From contig NC_081406.1 in NCBI RefSeq assembly GCF_030272615.1, positions 167,383,521 through 167,447,520 on the forward strand: a stretch of DNA of 64,000 bases, in the 5' to 3' direction. Positions 48,425 through 59,065 of this stretch are shown piece after piece; the stretch's first letter is position 1, and each line of letters begins with the position of its first letter. This DNA comes from Cryptomeria japonica (taxonomy: Eukaryota; Streptophyta; Pinopsida; Cupressales; Cupressaceae). The notes beneath the pieces are model-generated. The model was not told where the DNA came from. It worked only from the letters and a program-made list of their open reading frames with translations, and ran no database searches. The translations under genes were made by a program, and so were the position numbers.

Positions 48425-49868
48425 TGTTGGCATTTTGGCACTAAGTTGTCATTGATGTCAACTGGTGGAGATTGAGCATAAAGGATAAAAGTACAAACCA
48501 GTCTGAAGGATGGTTGCTTGCTTATGATGAAGAGGCAGAATGTTAAAAGTCATCTCACATCACCGGAGGTGAAGATGTGCAACTGATACTGGATGCTCTA
48601 CTGAGTAACATAAGGAGAAAAATCTACTAGCCAAGGGTCTTATCGATATGTTTTTTCCAAATCGACTGCATATTGGTAGGCCATGTCTTGATCGACATGA
48701 TACCATGTGGAGCTAAGTTGGCAAGTGTGTTGTGGTTGGAGCTTCATCGATAGGGTTAATGAAATAGATAATTGCCATTAATGAAGGAACCACAAATCAA
48801 GGGATTGCATCTGACTGATTATGGCTCAAGGAAGAATAAATGATAGAGGAAGATTAGGGAGCAGTTGGTGCCTGAATCAAGGCAAAGGAAATCTGATTTA
48901 GGATGTACTCATAAAGGAAACTTCTGGAAATCTTTATGTGTCATCTGACTTCATGATAGAAGATCTGATACGTGATTGCCACTCTGAGAAAGAGATGCAT
49001 TGGATAACAAAAACCATGTGCAGATGTAGTATTCAAGGACAGGTGATTGATCCAAGAAAGGTGGGATTGGATCTCAAAAGATTGTGTCGAAAAGAGAAAA
49101 CCCTAACCGCTCAGATTTTTGAATGGCAATTCTGGTGGGAAAAAGTGAAACAAGTAATGAAAACTCCAGACAGGAAGGGGTGGATGTGGTGAATATTGGT
49201 GAAGTGAAGAGAAGAAAGGGAGAGCAAGGAGAAAAAATTCAGAAGGTAGTCTGAGAAAGTTGCAATGAGAGAAAGCAAGAAAACTGGTGAGAGGATTCTA
49301 CCGGCAGTATCATAGTCAAACAGTTGATTCTAACTAGCAAAGTGAGGTAGAGTAGGTAGCATCTTAGTGTGATACAGTGTGTTGAGAGACTGTGTGTGAA
49401 AGGGAGAGAAAGATAATAGAGATTTATTTGATTCAAGAGTTGCAAAATTTATTTGCAACAAGAAGCCTTAATTGTATTCGAATAATATTTCAATATACAT
49501 CGCCTAGTTGAAGCTGGGTGCAGGGGTTGTTGCTCCTTGGGTTGGTGCCCTAAAAGCGCAGGGGTTGGTTCTCCTTGGGTTGGTGCCCAAAATCTTTGTA
49601 AGTTGGTAGTTTACTTGTGAGGCTTGATTGGAACAGTAGTCTCCAATAGCTCTTCTCACCGAGGTTTTTCCCATATTGGATTTTCCTCATAAATCTAGTG
49701 TTGTGAATCTCTTGAGTGTGAATTATCTCTTTGTTTTTCTCTCTTGCATTACCGGTATGACTATTTAGTGTTTAAGTAAATAGTTGATTGTCTGAAATTA
49801 GATTGGTAAAGACTTAAAGTTAGGAACCACTGATTCACCCCCCTTTTAGTGGCACTTTGTGTTCAACA
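48425..49868 (+). mobile_element. 3' LTR of element E
   Basis: 1,444 bp, TGTTGGCATT...GTTCAACA. Contains two GGTTGG-type repeat units (49521-49590), the TTTTTCCC/GGATTTTCC pair (about 49664-49686), and the hairpin CCACTGA/TTAGTGG (49827-49833 and 49846-49852) 16 bp from the end. Confidence 0.92.
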
Positions 49869-49873
49869 AACCA

Positions 49874-50585
49874 GTAAGTGGTTGCAAAGTTTAACAGTTC
49901 ATCTACCCGATAGTGATTGAATCGATAAGGAGGCAACATATTGTGAAGTAGTGCAAAGTGAGAATTAGGGGAGATTAGACTAGGTAGGGGATGAGTGGAA
50001 GAAAAGTCAAAGAGGGTGAGCAGAGTACCAGTAGTGACTAGAAGAAGTGAGGTCAGAGAAAAATGAACTGACAAAGAATAGGCAGAGTGATAGAAAGAGG
50101 ATTCAACCGGTAAAGCAGAGAAGGAGTGAAACCAGTAATTGATTAATTGGAGGGGTTACAAAACTCATTTGTAACTGAGTTATATCTATTGTATTAAAAT
50201 TTATTATATTGTATTTCACTAAGTTGGTTCTTGGTGCAGGGGTTGGTGCTCCTTTGGGTTGTTGCCCATAAATAGTTATGGGTTGGTGCTCCTTGGGTTG
50301 GTTCCCTAAAATTTTTAATATGGTTGTTTATTGCGAGGATGGGTTGGAGCAATAGACTCCAACAACATTTCTCAGCGAGGTTTTTATCACATTGGGTTTT
50401 CCTGGTATATCCGGTGTCATGTGGTGTGACCTTGTGTGTGCTTGCATATTGATCTCCTTCATTTTCTCATTGATATGTTTACTTGGTCTTTGAAATATTA
50501 ATTGATACTCACATTTAGGATTAAAAGGTTAATGATTGGAAACCACTGATTCACCCCCCTCTCAAAGGCATCTTGTTTTCAACAA
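49874..50585 (+). mobile_element. 5' LTR of element D, right part
   Basis: Continues the LTR of D after element E and its TSD copy, and aligns with 55789-56529. The two GGTTGG-type units are at 50237-50310. The hairpin's 3' arm has decayed here (CCACTGA against TCAAAGG). The LTR ends CAACA at 50585. Confidence 0.88.
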
Positions 50586-50600
50586 TTTTTATCAGAGCCT
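50586..50600 (+). promoter_or_regulatory. degenerate primer-binding site of element D
   Basis: ATTTTTATCAGAGCC follows the LTR end. It equals the usual ATTGGTATCAGAGCC except that GG reads TT. Confidence 0.75.
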
Positions 50601-50657
50601 GGGTTCCCTATTAGATAAGCTTTGTCTAGCTTGGGTAGATTCTAGTTTGTGAACACA

Positions 50658-52668
50658 ATGATTAAATTTGAGTTAGTCCCTATTCCAATGTTTGATGGGT
50701 CAAACTATTTTATTTGGAGTTGTAGAATGGAAGTATACCTATCCTAATTAGGCTATGATGTTTGGATGTCAGTTCTTAATGGTTTTTTTTGTCCTGTCAG
50801 TCCTCCTACCGATCTTGAAGCAAAAAGAAAACACAAGTGCAATGCTAAAGCAATGAAGGCCATACTTAGTGTGCTTTCTGATGACGTTTCTTCAAAAGTG
50901 GATAAGTTCAAATATGCAAAGATCTTGTGGGATAGATTGAAGAAGCTCTATGGAAATGAACCCTGCACTGCAAAACCAATTTGTGGATGCAAGAATAGAA
51001 ATGGAACACATGAATATGCAGATGATGAATGCAAATCAGTCAGCTGCTGCAGCAATGATGAGGAGGAAACCCATCTCTTCATGGCTCAAGAGACTCATAG
51101 TGAAGTGCACACACCAAAAGGTGATAACTCAGATCAATTCTATCGGCAATATTTTTTTGGTAATGATGAAGAAGAAGATGAAGGTGAAGTTGATCTTGAA
51201 GGAGAACTTTTAAGTGCACTCAAGGAGCTTAGGAGAGTAAGAAAATAATACAATATGTTAAAGAATGTTTCTATTGTGGAACAAGACCGGTTGATCAAAG
51301 GTCTTCAAGAGTTAGATCTAATCATTGCTAATCTAAAAGCTAAAGTGGATGATGTAAGAAGGGTGAGTATAGAATAAAAATCAGATTTGCATATCAAGAA
51401 GTGAAAGTGCAAAGAGTTAGAATCAAATCTAGAGGCCAAGGATAAAGACTGTAAGAAGCTAAAAGGTGAAATGGAGAATCTCAGGAAATGCCTTGAGAAG
51501 TGTCAAGATGATCTCAAGGTGAGGGTCTAGTATGATAGCAACATTGATGCCTTGGACAAAATGTTGCAAACATAAACACTCCATGGATACCGAAGCATTA
51601 GGATTTGATACCGCTGAGTGCTCCACAAGCAAGGTTGTCTCCAACAAAAACATTCAGTTTGTCTCAAGTAAAAATGACAAGGGTCAGACCTTCACAATCA
51701 GAAATGCTCCTAGGAAGAAGGTTGACCTAACTATGACCAGTGAATACATGAGGATGAAGATCGGTGCTACAAGGAGGAATAATGTTGATCCAAAAGGGAA
51801 GTTGATAGAAGATGACTTTACCAAAAGTGAGAACATAAGAAGACAATGTAGAAGACCTAATGTCCATAGAGGACAAAGAAATGTTGCTACCCACAAGACA
51901 AGACAAGTGTGGGAAAGGAAGGGATTAGATGAAAGGACTGTGGAGACTGGACAACTCAAGATAAATCCCCAAAGGAGTAGAAATGGGAAAAATAAGCCTG
52001 CAAGATCACCACATGTTTGGAAAAACAAATTTGTAAGTTATAAGCCCTCCTCTGGTTATTGTTTTGCATGTAAAGAATATGGCCATAAAGAAAATACATG
52101 TAAAATAAGGTTTAAGAATAGACAAAGTGTTTTTCCTAAGAATAACAATTTAGTTTTGCAAAGATGTAATGCATATGGACATAAGATGTCAGAATGCAGA
52201 AACCTGCATATGCCCTCTCTCGATTATGCAAACAAGAATTATTTTGCTATTCCAAGAAATGTAAATGTCATATGTTATCAATGTAATGGATTTGGCCATA
52301 GAAGTCATGAATGTAGAATGAAGAATTTTCAGTCTTATGGCAGCCAATGTAACAATCGTGTTCAATATGGAAGTAGTTATAGAGCATATGAGAATCAAAG
52401 ACCTGCATGGAACAAAAGGAGAGGTGGCCCTACAAGATCAAAAAGTCTATTGAAACCAGTAATTGGATACAAGAGTATGGTTAGGAGAAGAGGAGAAAAT
52501 CAAGTGAATGGAAGACCCCATCATCATCTAGTTGGCATAAACACAGTATGCTACTACAAAAATATTCTTGGTCATAATGCAAAATCTTGTAAATCAAGGA
52601 CTAATCAGCAGAGGCAAATTAACACTTCTCTCAAAAATGCAAATGAGAAAAGGAGGGAGATCAAGTAG
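50658..52668 (+). pseudogene. Gag of element D: UBN2-type, coiled coil, four knuckles
   Basis: Starts MIKFELVPIPMFDGSNY (50658), keeps the LGYDVW block, then an acidic linker (EEDEGEVDLEGELLSALKEL), a coiled-coil stretch and the DALDKML block, after which a frameshift near 51570 leads into 378 open codons (51532-52668). Four knuckle sites: intact CFACKEYGHKENTC, one that lost its first Cys, intact CYQCNGFGHRSHEC, and one with Lys for the second Cys. It shares its domain order with the Gag of element C. No protease motif follows. Confidence 0.85.
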
Positions 52669-53867
52669 GTATGGATAAAGAAGTAAGAAAACACAACCAT
52701 GGGCAAGAACTATGCATTCAATGCACAAGTGATATCTCTTAGGCTTAAAGGAGATGCAGTACTTTAGGACGAGCTTCATATTGATCACATTATTCACCCC
52801 CAATTTTTGAAAAGGACAAATGGAAGGACAAGCTGCTACCAGTATAAGGGAGAAGATGAGATAACTGTGTGTGTAGTTAATGCCTTGACTGCACATTTGC
52901 ATATGTGAGTTGGATTACTGTAATACTGTCAATGGAAAAAATTGGTAGCAGAGGCTGTTGATTCAAGAAGATGGAGTTCAGTGGTTAAAGTGTTCCAGTA
53001 GAGATATTGGTCTAGTATAGTAAGCTAGTATGTATAGTATGTTACTAGTATGGATGTTAATCAAAACTATAGATTATGATCACCACAGTGACTCTGATGG
53101 CTTGAACTAAAGAGATTATGTGTCAAGTAATATTAGAAAAGTCTTGAATGACAATGTGTTGGTCCAATAGCTGATCTCATAAAGCATACATCATTTTGAT
53201 TTAACTAGTTTGATAATTGACATGATGGTGATGTGGGTTGGCATTATGGTCATGTAAGATTATGTCACAAAGATGTGATAGATATCATGAAAGTGAAAGA
53301 CCATCAATAGATCATGTATGCTCAGTTCTACCGATACAAGGTGTAGATTGGAGAACTGGTTTGAGACCCGACAGGCAAAGAAGACCTAAGATCTATGGTT
53401 CAAGGGGAGTTCATAGATTTACATCCCTTGATTTTTGAACCATATGTTGGACACAGAGGGAGATCAAGTGTCTATGCTACAGTACCGGTATGTTTGAGAC
53501 TTTGGGAAGTGCTCATTAGTCCTTGTTTGTGAGGTCTTTCAATGTCTACTCAATTTGTACTTAATTAAAGTCACAATTGAACCACTGGGTGAAAGGAACA
53601 TTGGTATGGTGTACCAAGAGAGTTACCTACACAAGGGGAGAATATACAATTGGTATAAGATTGGTATTAGATGGGTCTATACAATTGATATCAGTTGGCA
53701 TCTGAGCCCTCTCTCCAAAGTGTTGCTAGATGAGAGGATATAGAGTATAATGGTCAAATGAGGAGAAGCAACTGACAAAAGGTTCAGTTAGTACCCTTTT
53801 TCAATGTGTCAAAGGGGAAGAGGAAACTAGTAGTAAACTGGATACAACATGTGTTGACATCAATACC
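52669..53867 (+). other. non-coding internal 3' region of element D
   Basis: About 1.2 kb between Gag and the PPT with no recognisable pol motif and no open frame above 102 codons. It contains a hairpin-forming CCCTTT/AAAGGGG pair (53794-53799 and 53811-53817) upstream of the PPT, as in elements C and E. Confidence 0.6.
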
Positions 53868-53879
53868 AAAGGGGGAGAT
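53868..53879 (+). promoter_or_regulatory. polypurine tract of element D
   Basis: AAAGGGGGAGAT immediately before the 3' LTR start TGTTGGCATTG at 53880. Confidence 0.88.
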
Positions 53880-56529
53880 TGTTGGCATTGTGTTGTCATT
53901 GATGTCAACTGGTATAGCATGTTACCAGTATAGCACATCAACCAATATTGTTGTCATTGATGTCAACTGGCTTAGTGGTCATTGGAGTCAACCAATATGC
54001 AAGTTATTGTCACCGGTATGTATGGAATGTCAACCAGTGAGTAAGTACTGAAGACTGGTATGCTAAGTAAACCGGTAAGTAATGTGTTCATAGTGTGTTG
54101 TTACCAACTAGTAAGCATGTGACTGGTAAGAAAGAAAGGTCAACATAATGAAGAAGGACAAGCAATCAGTATGTAGTTTGATTGATGACATTCAACAAGA
54201 CTCCCACCAAATAAAGATGTTGTCACTGGATGAAGATAAGACTGACAAAGAGTATGCTCAACTAGATAATATGTTTGGTTGAAGATGTGTCTGCTCAAAT
54301 AGGGAAATCATATTGATGCAATATCAAAAGCAGAGAGCACAATGTAATGACAACCAATTCCCACCTGTTATTGGCCGGCAGGTGACTTGGATCCTCTCCC
54401 ACTGGGTGTTTGGCAGGTTAGATGCATTGGTCTATCTACTCCCACCTGTTAGTGGTAATACTTAGCTTATCCCACAACATACATGGGATACATTATAACC
54501 CTTTGGGATAAGATAGTCAAAGAAGTTAAAGGAAGGTGATTGAAGGCTCACATCGGATGACCAAAGTGAAACATAAAGATGCCTTAGGTGTGTGAAAAGA
54601 GAGATATGCACTAGATCAACAAGAGAAGGCATGATGAGCTACCGAAATAGAAGAGGAAGAGAAAGTTGTGATGAGTTTGTCACTTTGACAAACAAGTTGA
54701 GATGTGGTCTGGGCTAATGAAGGAAAAGGAAAGTGTTTGCATCTGCAATCATAGATTTACTCTGGGATGCTGATGTCAACCAGGATACAGATGTAGATTG
54801 GTACATAACAGTTGGAGATTGATGGCATGGATTCATCAAGGTTATTACTAGTATGTAGATAGGAGTGCAATCAACTAGTAAGTATGTCAATTGGAAAGCG
54901 AGAAAAAAGACAAAGTGAAAGGCTCCCATCAGATGAAGATGTGTATAATGACTTACTTCGGGTATATGTTGTGGATTGGCATGTTTGGATCGGGCTGATA
55001 TAATCCAGCTAACATAATAGGTGACTATATGATAAGAAGTTTAACTGGTTAATGTATAACTGGTAGGGAAAGGAGACTGATAGGTGTATACTGTTAGTGC
55101 ACATGGTCGGTGACTAAATTTGAATCGACACAGTCTATTGAGTTGGATGTCAACAAAGTCACCACGTGGTCTCCAAGTGGTGAACATACAGTGGTAGATG
55201 AAGGTTGTGTTAATGAGGTAGTTGCTGAGTAAGTTTTCATTAATGTCGATTGTGAAAATCATGGATCAGATGCAGATGGTTGCAGCTCAAGAAAGATCAA
55301 AGGATAGAGATATGATTCTTAGACATCATGATCAATGCAGGGTGTCCAAGTGCAGAATAGAGTAGGTGAAGGAAACTGCAAGAATATTCATGGTGATTGA
55401 CCAAAAGAAGGATGACAAATAGGTCATAGTTTTCTACGTATATAAAATGTGTACTAGAAGGATGAGTAATGGCGGTGATGCAAGATTGGTTGAAGTATGT
55501 CAATCCCAGAGATAAGATTTGATCTAATCTGATACGCCTCATGGTCAGTGAAGAAAACCCTTGAGCGCCAAGGTTAAATTTATGTTTTGGTGGGAAAGCA
55601 CAAAGATAAATAAGCAGATCAAAGATCCAAGTTGATGCTACTATGATGCCAGATGTAGGAGAATAGAGCATGAGTGTGCAAAAAGAATCTGTCAAAGTGA
55701 AAACTGCAGAAGATCATAGGGACTAAGTGTTGGAAGGAGAATCGGTAAGAGAGTTTAACTAGTGAGGTTAAGGTAACCAGTAAGTGGTTGTAGAGTTTAA
55801 TATTTCATCTACCCGACAGTGATTGAACCTGTAAGGAGGCAACAAATTGTGAAGCAGTGCAAAGTGAGAATTAGGGGAGATCAATCTAGGCAGGGGCTGA
55901 GTGGAAGAAAATTCAGAGAGGGTGAGAAGAGTACTAGTAGTGACCAGAAGTAGTGAGGTCAAAGAAAAGTGAACCGACAGAGAAGAGGTAGATTGATAGA
56001 AAGAGGATTCAATCAATAAAGCTGAGAAGGAGTGAAACCGATAGAGAGATTAATTATAGGGGCTATAGAACTCATTTGTAACTGGGTTATAACTATTGTA
56101 TTAAGATTTATTATATTGTATTTTATTGATTTGGTGCTCAGTGTAGGGGTTGGTGCTCCTTTGGGTTAGTCCTCATAAATAGTTAGGGGTTGGTGCTCCT
56201 TTGGTTGGTGCCCTAAATTAGTAGGGGTTGGTGCTCCTTGGGTTGGTGCCCTAAACTTTGTAATATAGTTGTTTATTGTGAGACTGGATTGGAGCAGTAG
56301 ACTCTAACAACATTTCTCAGTGAGTTTTTTCTCACATTGGGTTTTGCTCGTATATTTGGTGTCATGTGGTATGACCTTGTGTGTGCTTGCATATTGATCT
56401 CTTCCCTTATCTCACCAATATGTTTACTCGGTCTTTGAAATGGTAACTGATACTCACATTTAGGATTAAAAGGTTTATGATTGGAAACCACTGATTCACG
56501 CTCCTGTCAGTGGCATCTTATGTTCAACA
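53880..56529 (+). mobile_element. 3' LTR of element D
   Basis: 2,650 bp, TGTTGGCATTG...GTTCAACA. Near its start a 20-bp word (53893-53912) recurs at 53951-53970, a 58-bp duplication absent from the 5' LTR. It has three GGTTGG-type units (56137-56257) against two in the 5' LTR. The hairpin CCACTGA/TCAGTGG (56488-56494, 56507-56513) is perfect. Confidence 0.92.
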
Positions 56530-56940
<411 letters not shown>

Positions 56941-57480
56941 CCACCTTTCAAAACATATTACATTTTTTAAAAAATTTGATAACAAAAAGGTGGGGGGGGC
57001 AGTGTTTGGAGTGGGTTGCGGAATTGTTGGGGCTAAGGCCACCCACAATAATGGGGGCTTTACCCCTATGATTGTGGGGAGGCCACCCCATAGTCATGGG
57101 GTTGTAGCTTCATGACCGTGGGGGGTTATCCCCATAGCCACAGAGGTAAACCCCCGTGCTATGGGCGGTGGCCACTGCGTCGTCCCCTGCTCCTCCCTCC
57201 TCCTCTTCATACAGAGTTAACATGAAACCCCCCGCTGCCTGCCTCTTTTGAACCAATAACACACAAAAATGTTGGTCACCATGGGAAAATAAACTGCCCT
57301 ACAACAAACAACTTGTCCCCCCTGCATTTCACAAAAAGAAATAAAATCCCTAACTTTTGTTAGGGATAGAATGAAAAAGGAAGCAGTTATTAAAAAAGAA
57401 GGATGCCCTAACATTTTGAAATGCTAGGGCATTTTCAAAAAAAGGAGTTGCTTTTCTAATAAAATAAATATATTAAGATA
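56941..57480. other. GC-rich patch and unassigned DNA
   Basis: No gene. 57040-57170 is GC-rich and built of imperfect copies and inversions of 'ccccatagtcatgggg'-like words. Around it lie poly-G and A-rich runs. I cannot assign a family. Confidence 0.55.
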
Positions 57481-57628
57481 TATAAATATATATATGTGTG
57501 TGTATTTGTATACATATAAAAGATATATTTTATATGTATATAAGTACATTGACATATATATAAAATATTTAGTGAATATGTTTGGGGTGTTTTTATCAAG
57601 GTATTTATGGATACATATAAGAAGATAA

Positions 57629-57668
<40 letters not shown>

Positions 57669-58260
57669 CTATATGTGTGTGTGTATTAATGTTATATATA
57701 CATGTGTATTTTCGTCAAACTGTTGGGTATGTATTTACTTCATATATACTTGAATAAAGATATTTTAATGATTAATTTGTGGTGATGGAATATTAGGTTG
57801 GTAGATAAAAACATATGATTTTTAACTGAATATTAATATAAGAGAATTGTATTAATACTAATGTAGTCAAAATTGAAGATTTCATTTGATATAATTAATA
57901 TTAAAGTTGTATGGACTTTATTGGAATATTTTAATAAGCTTTAAATAGAAATGGGATTATTAGTAATTATAAGAAATTGAAATATAATTTATTAGTAATT
58001 ATATTTAAGATGAATTGAATGGTTTTCATCACTTGGTTGAAATTTAAATAATTTAATTATTAAATTGCTTATGGATTGGGGAGAAGTTCTAAAGTTCTCC
58101 CTTAGTTAGGAGTTAAATAAAATATTTAATCGCTCGCATTATAAGCCAAATTAAGTTGACACTTAAGATATCTAATTATTGGAACTAAGTGAACAACCAC
58201 ATCTAACCATTATGTAAATCACAAGTAATTAAGCGTTTAAAAAAAAAAATGTTGCTATGT
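57481..58260. other. AT-rich DNA with an (AC)n microsatellite
   Basis: (TG)n at about 57494-57506, (AC)n at 57631-57664, then about 600 bp of AT-rich sequence without any recognisable feature, ending in a poly-A run near 58238-58250. Confidence 0.6.
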
Positions 58261-58263
58261 TTT

Positions 58264-58281
58264 TGCCCAAAAGTTTGGGCA
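58264..58281. repeat. perfect 8-bp inverted repeat
   Basis: TGCCCAAA and TTTGGGCA are separated by 2 bp, just after a poly-A run. It may mark the boundary between old AT-rich DNA and the 3' LTR remnant of element F. Confidence 0.6.
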
Positions 58282-58616
58282 CTACACTCGAGAACACAAC
58301 TAATCAACAACTGTCACGAGGAAAGATAACTTGCGGAGCACCTAATAATGAACTATATGAAATGAAGTTTCACAAGATCATCCAAGACAATATACCAAAG
58401 TCTTAGCACAAGATCTGATCATACCAGAATATACCGGAGGAAATCCCAGATTTTGCAAAACAGTGATCAAAAAAACCAAATTATAAAACCGGATCAGAAA
58501 ATCTTCACAAAATCATTAGAATAGATCATAGGAATATGTTGACATCAATGACAACAACATATCCTAGTAGCAACAATGATCAAATAAATTCAATAATCTC
58601 CCCCAATAATCCAACA
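58282..58616 (-). mobile_element. 3' LTR remnant of element F
   Basis: In sense it begins TGTTGGATTATTG at 58616, right after a PPT-like tract. It could not be aligned with the visible part of the 5' LTR, which covers only the other end of the LTR. The left limit is a guess. Confidence 0.5.
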
Positions 58617-58908
58617 ATCTCCCCATTTGGCATTGGTGACAACATATCAATGTGAAAAATAGTCAATGCAAAGAAAGAAGATATCATCAACAAACTTCCC
58701 CTAAGATCAAGATAGATAAAGAAGTTTTTCACATGATCTCTCTCCCCCTTTGATATAAATTCCAACAATCTCCCCATTTGGCATTGGTGACAACATATCA
58801 ATGTGAAAAACAGTCAATGCAAAGAAAGAAGATATCATCAACAAACTCCCCCTAAGATCAAGATAGATAAAGAAGTTTTTCACATCTCTCTCCCCCTTTG
58901 ATAGAAAT
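58611..58908 (-). repeat. 151-bp tandem duplication across the LTR/PPT junction
   Basis: Two copies (58611-58761 and 58762-58908) that differ at a few bases and by a 4-bp indel. Each holds CCAACA, the PPT-like CTCCCCATTTGGC, and an upstream CTCCCCCTTTGAT tract. The real LTR start could be in either copy. Confidence 0.85.
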
Positions 58909-59065
58909 TCCAAAGATCTGACTCTCTCCAAAAACATGAAACTCTTTCCCCTTTGACATACAACCAAATCAACAGACTACTCTAGTAGAGGAGCAACGCC
59001 AACTCATTAATCTAGATAAAAGAAAAAGTCTCTGAATTCCATTGGATCGATGCAACTCAATGAAT

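Larger units (their letters stand above)
44270..49868 (+). mobile_element. copia element E, inserted in the 5' LTR of D
   Basis: Flanked by the perfect TSD AACCA (44265-44269, 49869-49873). Removing it rejoins the LTR of D, as the uninterrupted copy at 55744-55800 shows. Structure: truncated 5' LTR (44270 to about 45005), a deletion junction, Gag end and pol in one frame (45079-48281), PPT, and 3' LTR (48425-49868, 1,444 bp). The deletion removed about 710 bp of LTR, the PBS and most of Gag. It is younger than D and is the best preserved pol in the window. Confidence 0.92.
42440..56529 (+). mobile_element. Gag-only copia-like element D, carrying element E
   Basis: Plus-strand element flanked by ATATA on both sides (42435-42439, 56530-56534), inserted in a TA-rich site. 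5' LTR: 42440-44269 plus 49874-50585, split by element E. Internal region: 50586-53879, with a PBS-like site and Gag but no protease, integrase, RT or RNase H. PPT at 53868-53879. 3' LTR: 53880-56529 (2,650 bp). With Gag only and LTRs of more than 2.5 kb it fits the non-autonomous TR-GAG type of element. An internal deletion of pol from a complete ancestor is the alternative. Confidence 0.87.

Noticed and set aside
57424-57666. Minus-strand frames starting with repeated C-V
   Set aside because: Translation of the (AC)n repeat.
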